Below, piece after piece: positions 18,447 through 27,026 of a DNA stretch of 64,000 nucleotides. This DNA comes from Opitutus sp. GAS368 (GTDB taxonomy: Bacteria; Verrucomicrobiota; Verrucomicrobiia; Opitutales; Opitutaceae): assembly GCA_945903465.1 (NCBI GenBank), contig CAMDOF010000004.1, positions 50,504 through 114,503 on the forward strand, read 5' to 3'. Each line of letters starts with the position of its first letter. Within the stretch, counting starts at the first letter, position 1. The notes under the pieces were generated by a model. That model was given only the letters and a program-made list of their open reading frames with translations. It was not told where the DNA came from and searched no databases. The translations under genes were made by a program, and so were the position numbers.

Positions 18447-18683
18447 ATGGCGAATAAGACAGACAAGTGGCCTCACAACATTGGTGGTAAATTCTTCGTC
18501 GATCAGCAATGCATCGACTGCGATCTTTGTCGGGAGACGGCTCCCTCCTTTTTCACCCGTCATGACGAAGGCGGCTACTCCTTCGTCCATAAGCAGCCTA
18601 CGACGGAAGACGAGATTGCCCAATGCATGGAGGCCCTTGAGGGCTGTCCGGTTGAGGCGATTGGTAATGACGGCGAGCCCTGA
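18447..18683 (+). CDS. Small monocluster ferredoxin
   Basis: This 78-residue protein has the cluster motif C22-I-D-C25-D-L-C28 and a distal C67-P, giving ligands for one [4Fe-4S] (or [3Fe-4S]) cluster. An extra Cys60 lies nearby and could form a disulfide. The N-terminal segment KFFVDQQCIDCDLC is typical of single-cluster ferredoxins. It is a cytoplasmic electron carrier whose partner is not evident. The last codon and stop lie inside the first copy of repeat pair E. Confidence 0.93.
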   Translation: MANKTDKWPHNIGGKFFVDQQCIDCDLCRETAPSFFTRHDEGGYSFVHKQPTTEDEIAQCMEALEGCPVEAIGNDGEP

Positions 18684-18786
18684 GCTCGCCGTGGCGGGTG
18701 GCGCGGGAGCGCTGGTGATTGTCGGTGAGCGATACGCGCCAGCCTAAACCCTGAGCTCGCCGTGGCGGGTGGCGCGGGAGCGCTGG
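18678..18786. repeat. Two-copy direct repeat E (38 bp copies, 71 bp period), overlapping the ferredoxin stop codon
   Basis: A 38-bp sequence at 18678-18715, beginning CCCTGAGCTCGCCGTGG, recurs exactly at 18749-18786 after a 33-bp spacer. Copy 1 starts at the last sense codon of the ferredoxin gene and includes its TGA, so copy 2 repeats that gene end. The upstream GGCGAGC and downstream GCTCGCC can form a hairpin around the stop codon in copy 1 only. Confidence 0.95.
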
Positions 18787-18918
18787 GGCAAGCGAGCGCG
18801 TCGATGGCTCTTGCCCTCCGATGCAAACGATCGGCCGCTTGACGCTTGTTAATGCCTCTAGGTTTATTAAGTTAACAAAGACTTGTTTTCGCTTGGTCGC
18901 CTGCTAGCGGTCGGTGGT

Positions 18919-20748
18919 ATGAAAGTCTTTCTAGGGTTTGTTGGGTTAATATTTTCGGTCGGGCTGAGGGCGCAGTCCGCGGTCACGCTGCCGCTTTTGA
19001 CGGTGGCCGCGAACCGGATTGCGAATGAGACGCCCGCTGGCACGTTCGCGATGCCGGTTTCGGCGTTACGCTTTGAGCCTTCGGTCGATTTGCAGACGCG
19101 CAATCTCGCGGAAGGGCAGGCGGATGTGACCATGCGTGGGGGTATTTTTGAGAATACCGCTTTTCAGGTGGGTGCGGTGACGGTGAGCGATCCGCAGACG
19201 GGGCATTATTTGGCGGAGTTACCGATTGCCCCGGCGATGTTATCGGCGCCGGAAATTCGGACGGGCGCGGATCTTGCTTTGGGGGCGAGCAACGCGACGG
19301 TGGGGGCTGTCGATTTTGGGTGGCGGCCGATTCGGACGGGCGGGGCGCTGGGCTTAGGGTGGGGTGAGCATGGTTTTAAAAAGACTGAACTGTATCAGGG
19401 CTTTTTGGCGCCAGTGAATCCCGTGTTGGGTAAATTCGGCGTGGATGTGGCCGTGGCGCATTCGGAAGCAACGGGGGCGGTGCCTTTTGGGGAGCATCGG
19501 TTTGATCGGGTAAATCTTCGACTCCAGCATGTGCGTGGGGCCGCGCAGACTGACGTCTTCGGGGGGTATCAAAGCAAGTACTTTGGGTGGCCAAATCTCT
19601 ACACGCCTTTTAACTCCAACGAGACTGAGAATTTGCAAACGATGTTGCTGGCGGTGAATCATCGCTGGGTGCCTGCGCCCGGGGAATTCTTCGAAGCGGG
19701 TGCCTACCTTCGGCGCAATAAAGACGATTATGCCTACAATCGGTTCGCGCCGCTCGGCCCCGTGCATCCCTTTCAGCATACCACTTGGGTGCGCGGGCTC
19801 GCCGCCGGCGGACGGCTCGCGCGAGGCGAGGTCGCGCTGGGGTTTCGGGCGGAGGTGCTGGCGGATCAGTTGAAATCGACCTCGCTGACGTTCGGCCGTT
19901 ACCACTCGCGTACCCTGGGCAAAGTCGCGTTGGTGCCGGAGCGGACGTGGACCGCTGGGGACGGCACCCACACGCGCCTGCAAGCTGGGTGGTCGGCCGA
20001 GGACACGAATCGCGATGGCGGCGTGCTTTCTCCCGTTTTGCGAATTGACCAAGAGATGATCGGCGGCGCACTCCGGCGGGTTTACCTGAGCATGGTGGAC
20101 ACCAGCCAAGTGCCGACGTACACCGCGTTGAATTCCAATGCCGCCGCGGGGTTATTTCGTGGGAACCCGACCTTGGGGCGGTCGCGGAGTCGGTCGTGGG
20201 AGTGGGGTGGAGACGCCGCGCTGGGCGACTGGGAGGTGCGGGGAGCGGTTTTCTGGCGGCGTGATCGCGCCTTGGTGGACTGGACATTTCGTCGTGGCGT
20301 GACCGCGCGGACCGCGAACGCGGTGGACATCGAGGTGATGGGGCTTGAATGGGTCGCTCGTCGATCGTGGTTGGCGGGTGAATTGATTCTTGGATACACC
20401 GCCCTCGGCAAGGACGCGGACTACCGAGGTGCCGTGGTCGACGCGAGTTTCTACGCTTTAAACTATGCTCGGCACCGCTTGACGGCCGCTGGCGTCTGGC
20501 GGTTTGCAGGTGGCTGGGTGGTGAAGGTTGATAACGAAGTGCGCTCTCAGGCGGCCAATCTGTTGCGCACGGTCGGAGGAGATCGCGATTTGCAAACCGC
20601 GCTGGGCTTGTCGTACCGGCCGCCGGCGTGGTCGGGGGTTGAGCTTTCCCTGGTGGTTGATAACGCGTGGAATCGGTCGTACCAAGAGCTGCCGGCGGTG
20701 CCCGCCGCGAGGCGGCAACTTTCGTTGGGTGCGCATTACGGCTGGTAA
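18919..20748 (+). CDS. Compact TonB-dependent receptor (BtuB-size)
   Basis: With the ATG at 18919 the protein has 609 residues and a signal peptide (VFLGFVGLIFSVGLRAQ). The upstream TTG at 18883 is a less likely start. A short plug domain (about 20-140) includes DVTMRGGIFENTAFQVGAV, and the remainder is a barrel ending in an aromatic residue (GAHYGW). The length matches BtuB-like or small metal and heme receptors, clearly shorter than the other receptors here, and it lacks the carboxypeptidase-like N-terminal domain. No cobalamin riboswitch is visible upstream, so the ligand is left open. Confidence 0.85.
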   Translation: MKVFLGFVGLIFSVGLRAQSAVTLPLLTVAANRIANETPAGTFAMPVSALRFEPSVDLQTRNLAEGQADVTMRGGIFENTAFQVGAVTVSDPQTGHYLAELPIAPAMLSAPEIRTGADLALGASNATVGAVDFGWRPIRTGGALGLGWGEHGFKKTELYQGFLAPVNPVLGKFGVDVAVAHSEATGAVPFGEHRFDRVNLRLQHVRGAAQTDVFGGYQSKYFGWPNLYTPFNSNETENLQTMLLAVNHRWVPAPGEFFEAGAYLRRNKDDYAYNRFAPLGPVHPFQHTTWVRGLAAGGRLARGEVALGFRAEVLADQLKSTSLTFGRYHSRTLGKVALVPERTWTAGDGTHTRLQAGWSAEDTNRDGGVLSPVLRIDQEMIGGALRRVYLSMVDTSQVPTYTALNSNAAAGLFRGNPTLGRSRSRSWEWGGDAALGDWEVRGAVFWRRDRALVDWTFRRGVTARTANAVDIEVMGLEWVARRSWLAGELILGYTALGKDADYRGAVVDASFYALNYARHRLTAAGVWRFAGGWVVKVDNEVRSQAANLLRTVGGDRDLQTALGLSYRPPAWSGVELSLVVDNAWNRSYQELPAVPAARRQLSLGAHYGW

Positions 20749-20817
20749 AAAGTACTTTTGCGGAAACGTTGGCTTTGTCGTTTGACATTGCGCGCGGGTC
20801 AGCGGTTTTTTTCGGAG

Positions 20818-22875
20818 ATGTCCACGTCGCCTCTGCTCAACCCTGACTTTCATATCCGCTGGTCGGAGCTCAAGCCGGAGCACGTGGGGCCCGGAATTGC
20901 AGCGGCGCTCCAGCGGGCGCAGGCGTCCATTGACGTGATTGCTGGTCAGAGTGCAGCGAGCCTTTCCTACGAAAGTACCTTTCTCGCGCTTGAAAAAGCG
21001 ACGGAGGAGTTGAATGCGGCTTGGGGCAAAGTATCTCATATTCAATCAGTCGCTGATTCGCCAGCGTGGCGCGAAGCCCAGAATGCGATGCTGGCCAAGG
21101 TCACGGGTTTCTACGCGAGCATCCCCTTGCACGCCGCGCTTTGGGAGAGCCTGCAGGCGTTTTCTCGCTCTGCCGCCGCGACCGCCGTCGCGGGCATTCA
21201 CCGGCGCTTCATGACGGAAACGCTGAACGATTTCCGACAAGCCGGGGCGGATTTACCAGCAGAGAAACGCGCACGGCTGGAGGCTCTGCAGAGCGAGCTC
21301 GCGGAATTGACGCAGAAATATGGGGAGAACGTGCTCGATGCGACCAATGCGTGGCAATTAGTGGTGCCCGAGACGGAAGAGGCGCGCCTGGCGGGTTTGC
21401 CGGCGCACGCGAAAGCCGCCGCGCGACGGTCGGCGGAAAGCAAAGGGCTGGCCGGCTGGCGATTCACGCTGCACATGCCTTCGGTTGAGCCATTCATGAC
21501 GTATGTCGAGGACGCTGGCTTGCGTTGCGAGATGTGGACGGCGTCATCGCGGGTGGGCGCGCTCCCGCCCCACGATAACTCGGGCCTGATCGTCCGTATT
21601 TTGGCATTGCGTGCGGAAAAGGCGCGACTGCTCGGCAAGCTACAGTTTGCGGATCTCACCCTTGAGCGGCGGATGGCAAAGTCCGGGGCGAGAGCCGAAC
21701 AATTCTTAGAGGAAATCAACACCTGCGCGGCACCTGCTTTTGCGCGGGAATGCCGCGAGCTTGAGGAGCACAAGGCACAGGTGACTGGCGGAGAGGCCGG
21801 CCCATTGGCTCCTTGGGAAATTATGTTTTGGGCCGAGCGGTTGCGGCAGTCGCGTTATGATTTCGATGAAGAAATTCTGCGCCCTTATCTGCCAATGAAC
21901 GCGGTAATCGCGGGCCTATTTGCATTGGTCGGCAAGATTTTTGGATTATCGGTGATTGAGCGTCGGTCGGGCGAGGTGGAGACGTGGCATGCTGAGGTTT
22001 GCTTTTACGAACTGCGGGACCGGAGCGATCAGCTCCTCGGTTCGTTTTACGCCGATTGGCACCCGCGTGAATCGAAGCGCGGTGGTGCCTGGATGAATTA
22101 TTTGATCACGGGCGGGCCGAGCGCGGACGGTCAGCGGGCGCCGCATTTGGGATTGATTTGTGGTAATATGACGCCACCGGCAGATGGGCAACCGGCCCTC
22201 TTAACCCATCGCGAAGTGGAGACGGTTTTTCACGAGTTCGGTCACCTGTTGCATCACCTGCTGGGCGAGGTGGAGATTAAGTCGATGAACGGCGTGAATG
22301 TGGCGTGGGATTTCGTTGAATTACCCTCGCAGATCTTGGAAAACTGGACGTGGGAGCGCGCCAGTTTAGATCTTTTTGCGCGGCACTATCAGACGGGGGC
22401 GCGCATCCCGGAGGAGGTCTTTGCGAAGATGATGGCGGCGAGGAATTTTCGCTCCGCCTGCAGTACGATGCGCCAGGTGGCTCTGGCGAAGATGGATTTA
22501 GGATTGCATATGCGAACCGAAGCCGTCGCCACCGAGGGGGAAGTGGAGATGTTGGCGCGCTCGCTGATGGCGAACTGTTTGGTGCCGACCGAGCCCCCTG
22601 CGCCCTCGATCGTGAAACGCTTCACCCATATTTTTTCTGAGCCCACCGGTTACGCGGCGGGTTACTATTCCTACAAATGGGCGGAGGTGCTGGAGGCCGA
22701 CGCGTTCACGCGCTTTCAAAATGAGGGAATTTTTAATGCCTCGGTGGGCGCGGAGTTCGTCACGAAAATTTTGAGCAAGGGAAACTCGGCGGATCCGGCG
22801 GATTTGTTTCGTGATTTCATGGGCCGAGAACCGGACCCCCGCGCTCTGCTCCTCCGCTCTGGACTCGCGGTCTGA
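20818..22875 (+). CDS. M3-family zinc metallopeptidase (oligopeptidase A-like)
   Basis: This 685-residue protein starts at the ATG at 20818, since the frame upstream overlaps the receptor end without coding features. The zinc site is H472-E473-F-G-H476, with the third ligand Glu501 in FVELPSQ, 29 residues after the first His, as in thimet oligopeptidase. Regions such as GSFYADWHPRESKRGGAW and PTGYAAGYYSYKWAEVLEADAF are diagnostic of the family. It degrades short peptides in the cytoplasm. The length is normal for oligopeptidase A. A cupin gene follows 49 bp downstream. Confidence 0.95.
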   Translation: MSTSPLLNPDFHIRWSELKPEHVGPGIAAALQRAQASIDVIAGQSAASLSYESTFLALEKATEELNAAWGKVSHIQSVADSPAWREAQNAMLAKVTGFYASIPLHAALWESLQAFSRSAAATAVAGIHRRFMTETLNDFRQAGADLPAEKRARLEALQSELAELTQKYGENVLDATNAWQLVVPETEEARLAGLPAHAKAAARRSAESKGLAGWRFTLHMPSVEPFMTYVEDAGLRCEMWTASSRVGALPPHDNSGLIVRILALRAEKARLLGKLQFADLTLERRMAKSGARAEQFLEEINTCAAPAFARECRELEEHKAQVTGGEAGPLAPWEIMFWAERLRQSRYDFDEEILRPYLPMNAVIAGLFALVGKIFGLSVIERRSGEVETWHAEVCFYELRDRSDQLLGSFYADWHPRESKRGGAWMNYLITGGPSADGQRAPHLGLICGNMTPPADGQPALLTHREVETVFHEFGHLLHHLLGEVEIKSMNGVNVAWDFVELPSQILENWTWERASLDLFARHYQTGARIPEEVFAKMMAARNFRSACSTMRQVALAKMDLGLHMRTEAVATEGEVEMLARSLMANCLVPTEPPAPSIVKRFTHIFSEPTGYAAGYYSYKWAEVLEADAFTRFQNEGIFNASVGAEFVTKILSKGNSADPADLFRDFMGREPDPRALLLRSGLAV

Positions 22876-22924
22876 AATAAAAAAAGTTCGCACCAAGGCT
22901 GGTCGTTGAGCAAAAAAACTCATC

Positions 22925-23380
22925 ATGATTATTGCCGATCTCGCCAAGATGCCCGGAGGTACTTTCCCTGCCCGCCGCTGGGGCCGCGGACTCGTCGGTC
23001 AACTCGGCCAGCCGATTCCTGCGAAGGGTTTTTCAATGGGGTACTCGATTCTGGAGCCGCGGGGCGGGCAAGTGCCCTGGCACAATCAGGAGCAGGAGGA
23101 AGTTTACTTTATTGTTCAGGGGGAAGGAGAGATTTGTGTCGGCACCGAGCGCAGTGCGATCAAGGCGGGGCAGGCGGTCTTCATGCCTCCGACCGTTTTT
23201 CACCAGCTTACCAACACGGGTGAGGAGCCGATGCATATGATTTATGTCTACTGCCCTGGCGGCGATGTGGCGCACTGGCGACAGGAGTTGACTGGCACTT
23301 TGCCGAGGGCTGGCGAGGGTGAAATTCCACCGCTGCCGGCGGGCGCCCAGCTGCAATTCACAAAAAAAGCGGGCGAATAA
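22925..23380 (+). CDS. Cupin-domain protein
   Basis: This 151-residue single-domain protein has both cupin motifs: PWHNQEQEEVYFIVQGEGE (about residues 56-74) and AGQAVFMPPTVFHQLTNTG (about 86-104). The metal-binding His/Glu pattern is mostly kept; the first motif has one His instead of two, so metal binding may be altered. It has no signal peptide. It follows the M3 peptidase by 49 bp and may be co-transcribed with it. The substrate is unknown; this form is frequent among small sugar- or metabolite-binding cupins. Confidence 0.88.
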   Translation: MIIADLAKMPGGTFPARRWGRGLVGQLGQPIPAKGFSMGYSILEPRGGQVPWHNQEQEEVYFIVQGEGEICVGTERSAIKAGQAVFMPPTVFHQLTNTGEEPMHMIYVYCPGGDVAHWRQELTGTLPRAGEGEIPPLPAGAQLQFTKKAGE

Positions 23381-23547
23381 GTTGCGACGGCGGCAGCGTG
23401 GCATCGCCCGGCGTCACGGCATCGCCCGATCGCGGCTGTGAGTTCTCCTTCGGTCCGCGGTCAGCAAGTGGCCGCGGCTCTAGCGATACGGGGATCAGAG
23501 CAAGGTTGGGATCGGACTCGTCCGGACCGGGCGCGGGCCGGTTCGGG

Positions 23548-24597
23548 CTAGTAACCCTTGGCCTTGTCGACGGTGTGCCGCAGCGGTTCACCACGTGCGA
23601 AGCGAATAAGGTTATCTTTGTAAATTTCGAAGTAGCGTGGTCCTTCACCATCCGACCGCCCGGCGATATGCGGAGTGATGATCACACGCCCGGTTTTCCA
23701 GAGTGGATGTCCCTTCGGCAAGGGCTCCTCCTCGGTGACGTCGAGACCGGCCCCGGCGACGCGCCCGCTCTGCAAGGCTTCAACCAGCGCCTGATTATCG
23801 TAAATCTTGCCGCGAGAGACGGCGATAAAAAGCACGCCCTTTTTCATCTTGGCGAATTGCGCGGCCTTAAAAATATGATCGGTTTCGGCCGTGTGCGGAG
23901 CGGAGACGAAAATGACATCGGCTTCGGGCAGGACGGTATCGAGGCGATCGGGCCAGACCGCGCGATCGAGGTAAGGTGCATAAGGCAGGTCGCGCGGATC
24001 GACGCCGATGACGGTGAGCCCAAACGCCTTCGCGCGGACCGCAATTTGCGTACCAATCCCACCCACCCCGAAAATTACAGCGGTCTTTCCCTGCAACTCG
24101 AGCGGCGGTCCGTAGTCGGCTAACGTGCGCCAAGTCTCGGTCTCGCGGTCGCGCACCGCGACGTCAATCCTCCGGGTAAGTCCCAGCAGCAAGGCGAACG
24201 CGTGATCGGCGATTTCGACACCTTGCACGATCTTCATGTTGGTCATCGTGACGCTGCTGTTTTTGATTTCGGGAATGGCAAGAAAGTTTTCGACGCCCGC
24301 GGAAGTGATTTGCATCCACCGCAATTTTTTCGCCGAGATAAACTGCTCACGGGTCAGACCGCCGATCACGGCATCGGCATCGACAATTTCCTGGGCGAGG
24401 GCCGCCTTGGTTGGAAAGACGAGTTTGAGCGAAGGGACGGCCTGTTGGAGTTCGCGGAGTTCGTTTTCGCCCAATTTTAGGTTGGAGGTAAAGACGACTT
24501 TGGGGGAAGTTGGTATCGGCTGAGCGAGGAGCGGGGTGGTTGGGCTTGCCGCGACGACGCAGGCAATGAGGCCTGCGAGCTTGATCGATATTTTCAT
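23548..24597 (-). CDS. D-2-hydroxyacid dehydrogenase with N-terminal signal peptide
   Basis: This 349-residue protein starts at the ATG at 24597. Residues 1-26 form a clear Sec-type signal (basic start, LAGLIACVVAA, cleavage after LLAQ). The remainder is a complete NAD-dependent D-2-hydroxyacid dehydrogenase. The Rossmann motif GVGGIG is at 177-182 with Asp200 ending beta-2 (an NAD preference). Catalytic Arg262 (SRGK), Glu in DVTEEEPLP (about 289) and His310 (ITPHIAG) are present. Such enzymes are normally cytoplasmic, so the signal peptide is unusual. Possible explanations are a tightly bound cofactor, or a wrong start with the true start just after the hydrophobic stretch, although no good start codon is seen there. 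Confidence 0.88.
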   Translation of the reverse strand: MKISIKLAGLIACVVAASPTTPLLAQPIPTSPKVVFTSNLKLGENELRELQQAVPSLKLVFPTKAALAQEIVDADAVIGGLTREQFISAKKLRWMQITSAGVENFLAIPEIKNSSVTMTNMKIVQGVEIADHAFALLLGLTRRIDVAVRDRETETWRTLADYGPPLELQGKTAVIFGVGGIGTQIAVRAKAFGLTVIGVDPRDLPYAPYLDRAVWPDRLDTVLPEADVIFVSAPHTAETDHIFKAAQFAKMKKGVLFIAVSRGKIYDNQALVEALQSGRVAGAGLDVTEEEPLPKGHPLWKTGRVIITPHIAGRSDGEGPRYFEIYKDNLIRFARGEPLRHTVDKAKGY

Positions 24598-24783
24598 GAG
24601 AGAATCCTTGATTTTTTTGGGGCGCATGGAGTTAAAAATGGGGTGGGGTGCCATGATCGTGGCAGGTGATTTTTGGCGAAGCCAGCCATGAAGCCAGCCA
24701 TGAAGCCCGACTCTCCCAGTTCGGCTATCGGGCGATTGAACGCAAGAGCGTCGCGCCCGGCTTGGGCGAATAACTACGGCAAA

Positions 24784-25386
24784 TTAAAGACAGGGGACGA
24801 TGCGAGCGAGGAGCTCCTCGTAGGTCGTGATTGCGGGGAATTGCGGGAATTGCCGGACCACGTTCTCAGGCGCGTGGAAGAGAAACCCGTGATCAGCTTG
24901 GCCCAGCATCGAGGTATCGTTGAAGGAATCTCCGGCGGCCACGACTTTGAAATTGAGCGATTGAAGGGCCGCGACGGCGTGGCGTTTTTGGTCGGCCATG
25001 CGGAGCTGGTAGCCGGTGATGCGATCATTTGTTATGATGAGCCGGTGACAGAAAAGGGTCGGCCAAGCCATTTGTCGCATGAAAGGCTGGGCGAATTGCT
25101 CGAAAGTATCGGAGAGAATAATCACCGAGGTTTTCTCTCGGAGGGCGCCAAGAAACTCGGTCGCGCCGGGAAGGAGGGGCAGCCCGGCGATGATCTTTTG
25201 GATTTGGCTAAGGGTGATGCCGTGCCGCGCCAGCAAATCGATGCGGTAGAGCATGAGTTTGTCATAATCCGGCTCATCCCGCGTCGTGCGGCGGAGTTCC
25301 GCGATGCCGGTGCTGGTGGCGACCGCGATCCAGATTTCTGGCGTCAAGACGCCTTCCATGTCGAGGGTGACAATGCTTTGATTCAC
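24784..25386 (-). CDS. thrH: ThrH phosphoserine phosphatase/homoserine phosphotransferase
   Basis: This 200-residue HAD-superfamily protein has motif I as TLDMEGVLTPEIW (D9, E11), the hallmark of ThrH rather than SerB. Motif II is Ser92 in ILSDTF, motif III Lys134, and motif IV is GDSFNDTSM (D153, D157). It hydrolyses phosphoserine and can transfer the phosphate to homoserine. It is cytoplasmic. It is upstream of the hydroxyacid dehydrogenase on the same strand across a 186-bp gap; both could relate to serine metabolism, but the dehydrogenase is predicted to be exported. Confidence 0.95.
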   Translation of the reverse strand: MNQSIVTLDMEGVLTPEIWIAVATSTGIAELRRTTRDEPDYDKLMLYRIDLLARHGITLSQIQKIIAGLPLLPGATEFLGALREKTSVIILSDTFEQFAQPFMRQMAWPTLFCHRLIITNDRITGYQLRMADQKRHAVAALQSLNFKVVAAGDSFNDTSMLGQADHGFLFHAPENVVRQFPQFPAITTYEELLARIVPCL

Positions 25387-25492
25387 GAATTTAGAAGATA
25401 GACGAAGCGTTTTTTGCTGGTGAGCGGGCGGTTCATTTGGATGCGATCCGCCTTTTTATTTTGAATAAGAGGCACGAGTGAATGCGCTAAAT

Positions 25493-26176
25493 TTAATCGA
25501 ATTGCCTGCGGAAATCGGTGAATTGCGTGCGTAGCGACTGGAAGTCCGCGCGCAAGGTGGCCAGTTCTTTTTCGAGGTGGGCGATCCGCTCGTTTTCGGC
25601 GCGTACGGTGAGAGTGGCGAGCTCCGGTTTGGGGCCCGGCGGTGCCGTCCCAAGTGTCGGCCCCTCTGCTCGTGCGGACAGCAACTGCGCGTATCGGGAT
25701 TCCTTGGTGCCGGGCTGGCGCGGCAGCTTGATGACGAGAGCTTGCGGCATCCGTTGGATCAGACCGGTGAGGGTTTCCTCGACCTCCGGCAACGAGTCAA
25801 AAACGAACAAGCGCTCGGTTCTGGTGCGGAGTTCCCCGGTGGTTTGGGGGCCGCGTAGCATCAATACGTTCAAAATTGCGAGCTCGGCGGGGGTGAGCAG
25901 CACGGCGTCGTGCAGCGTATGTTTGTATTTCGCCACGCGGCTTTCGGCGCCGGCGAATTGGGCGGCCAGTCGTTTTTCGCGTAGCCCATCGAGGGCGCGG
26001 ACGACCGTCGTCTCATCAAAGGCGACGACGGGATCGCGGTTCGTGAGCTGATTACAGGCGAGTGTCAGCGCGTTGAGTGAGAGCGGATAGGTATCGGGTG
26101 TTGTGGCGGCTTTTTCGACCAGTGAACCGAGGACGCGGAGTTCAGCGTCGTTGAGGAGAGCGGACAGTTGATCCAT
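25493..26176 (-). CDS. yceH: YceH/UPF0502 (DUF480) family protein
   Basis: This 227-residue protein matches YceH through the tandem winged-helix region (residues 1-170), with LGSLVEKAATTPDTYPLSLNAL near the N-terminus and LRGPQTTGELRTRTERL in the second wing. The C-terminal 30-35 residues (ENERIAHLEKELATLRADF) form a predicted coiled coil. The function is unknown in the family; the fold suggests DNA binding. It lies 27 bp downstream of the potassium channel gene on the same strand, so the two are probably an operon. Confidence 0.94.
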   Translation of the reverse strand: MDQLSALLNDAELRVLGSLVEKAATTPDTYPLSLNALTLACNQLTNRDPVVAFDETTVVRALDGLREKRLAAQFAGAESRVAKYKHTLHDAVLLTPAELAILNVLMLRGPQTTGELRTRTERLFVFDSLPEVEETLTGLIQRMPQALVIKLPRQPGTKESRYAQLLSARAEGPTLGTAPPGPKPELATLTVRAENERIAHLEKELATLRADFQSLRTQFTDFRRQFD

Positions 26177-26203
26177 GGTGGGCAGAGCGGGTCAGTGGCG
26201 GGA

Positions 26204-26962
26204 TCAGACGACCGGAAAGTAGCTGGAAAGGTCGAGGGCTTCGTTTTTCAAGACGGAGGTGAGTAAGTCGCGGCTGGAGATGACGGTGATGTTATCGCCG
26301 AGATGGCTGAGGAGTTCCGACTCGGGGTGAGCGAGTTCGATGAAAATACGAGCACGCGGATTAATTTTACGGATACGCGAAACGGTGTGCAGCGTTTTTA
26401 AATCGGGATCCTGAAAACGAATGTTAGCGAAAACGAAGATGAAGGCCGCCTCAGCGAGGTTGGCGAGTTGCAACGCCGCCGGGCTGATCGGGACACCTCG
26501 TACGAAATGGTGCTGCGGGTAGGGTTGGACCTGGACGAGATCGGTGACGATGACGACCTCGCGTTCGCGCAAGGCGGGGTGTCGATCGAGGACCTGCAGC
26601 AACTCGTCGGCGAAGGCGGTGTAATCACAGATCACGATATGTCCGCGCGCTTTTACCTGGGCTGTGCCAAGCTGTCGGCGATTGGTGATACCGTGGAGAG
26701 ATTGGCCGGTGATCGTGATGAAGTTGGTGTAGCAATAAATTCCGATGAGGATGGTGAAGACACCCGCGATGCGCCCGGTGATGGTGACTGGAGCAATATC
26801 GCCGTAGCCGACGGTGGTGGAACTGACAAACCACCACCAGAGGGCATCGTCAAAGGTCCGTACGCTCGGATTCACGCCGTTCTCGTTGACCCAAAAAATC
26901 CAAGGCGTAGCGACTAGGGTGACGGCGAGGAGTAAAATAACCAGGCGTAATTGTTTAATCAT
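26204..26962 (-). CDS. Two-TM potassium channel with RCK/TrkA-N domain
   Basis: This 252-residue protein has an N-terminal membrane helix (LVILLLAVTLVATPWIFW), a pore helix and the filter TVGYGD (50-55), and a second helix (GVFTILIGIYCYTNF). This is the classic K+ channel core. A cytoplasmic RCK-like Rossmann domain follows (GHIVICDYTAFADELLQVL, then VIVTDLV). The first glycine of the usual RCK GxGxxG is absent (VICDYTAF), so nucleotide binding may be changed. It is expected to act as a tetrameric, ligand-gated K+ conductance in the inner membrane. The length is short compared with MthK-type channels that have a full RCK-C domain. Confidence 0.93.
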   Translation of the reverse strand: MIKQLRLVILLLAVTLVATPWIFWVNENGVNPSVRTFDDALWWWFVSSTTVGYGDIAPVTITGRIAGVFTILIGIYCYTNFITITGQSLHGITNRRQLGTAQVKARGHIVICDYTAFADELLQVLDRHPALREREVVIVTDLVQVQPYPQHHFVRGVPISPAALQLANLAEAAFIFVFANIRFQDPDLKTLHTVSRIRKINPRARIFIELAHPESELLSHLGDNITVISSRDLLTSVLKNEALDLSSYFPVV

Positions 26963-27026
26963 AAGCGAGGGGACGCTCGACGGTTAGCCGCGTACCGCGA
27001 GCGCGCGAAGGTGGAGCGGTTAAAGC

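Noticed and set aside
18787..18918. Cobalamin riboswitch upstream of the small TonB receptor
   Set aside because: The conserved B12-box-type sequence is not visible in the leader.
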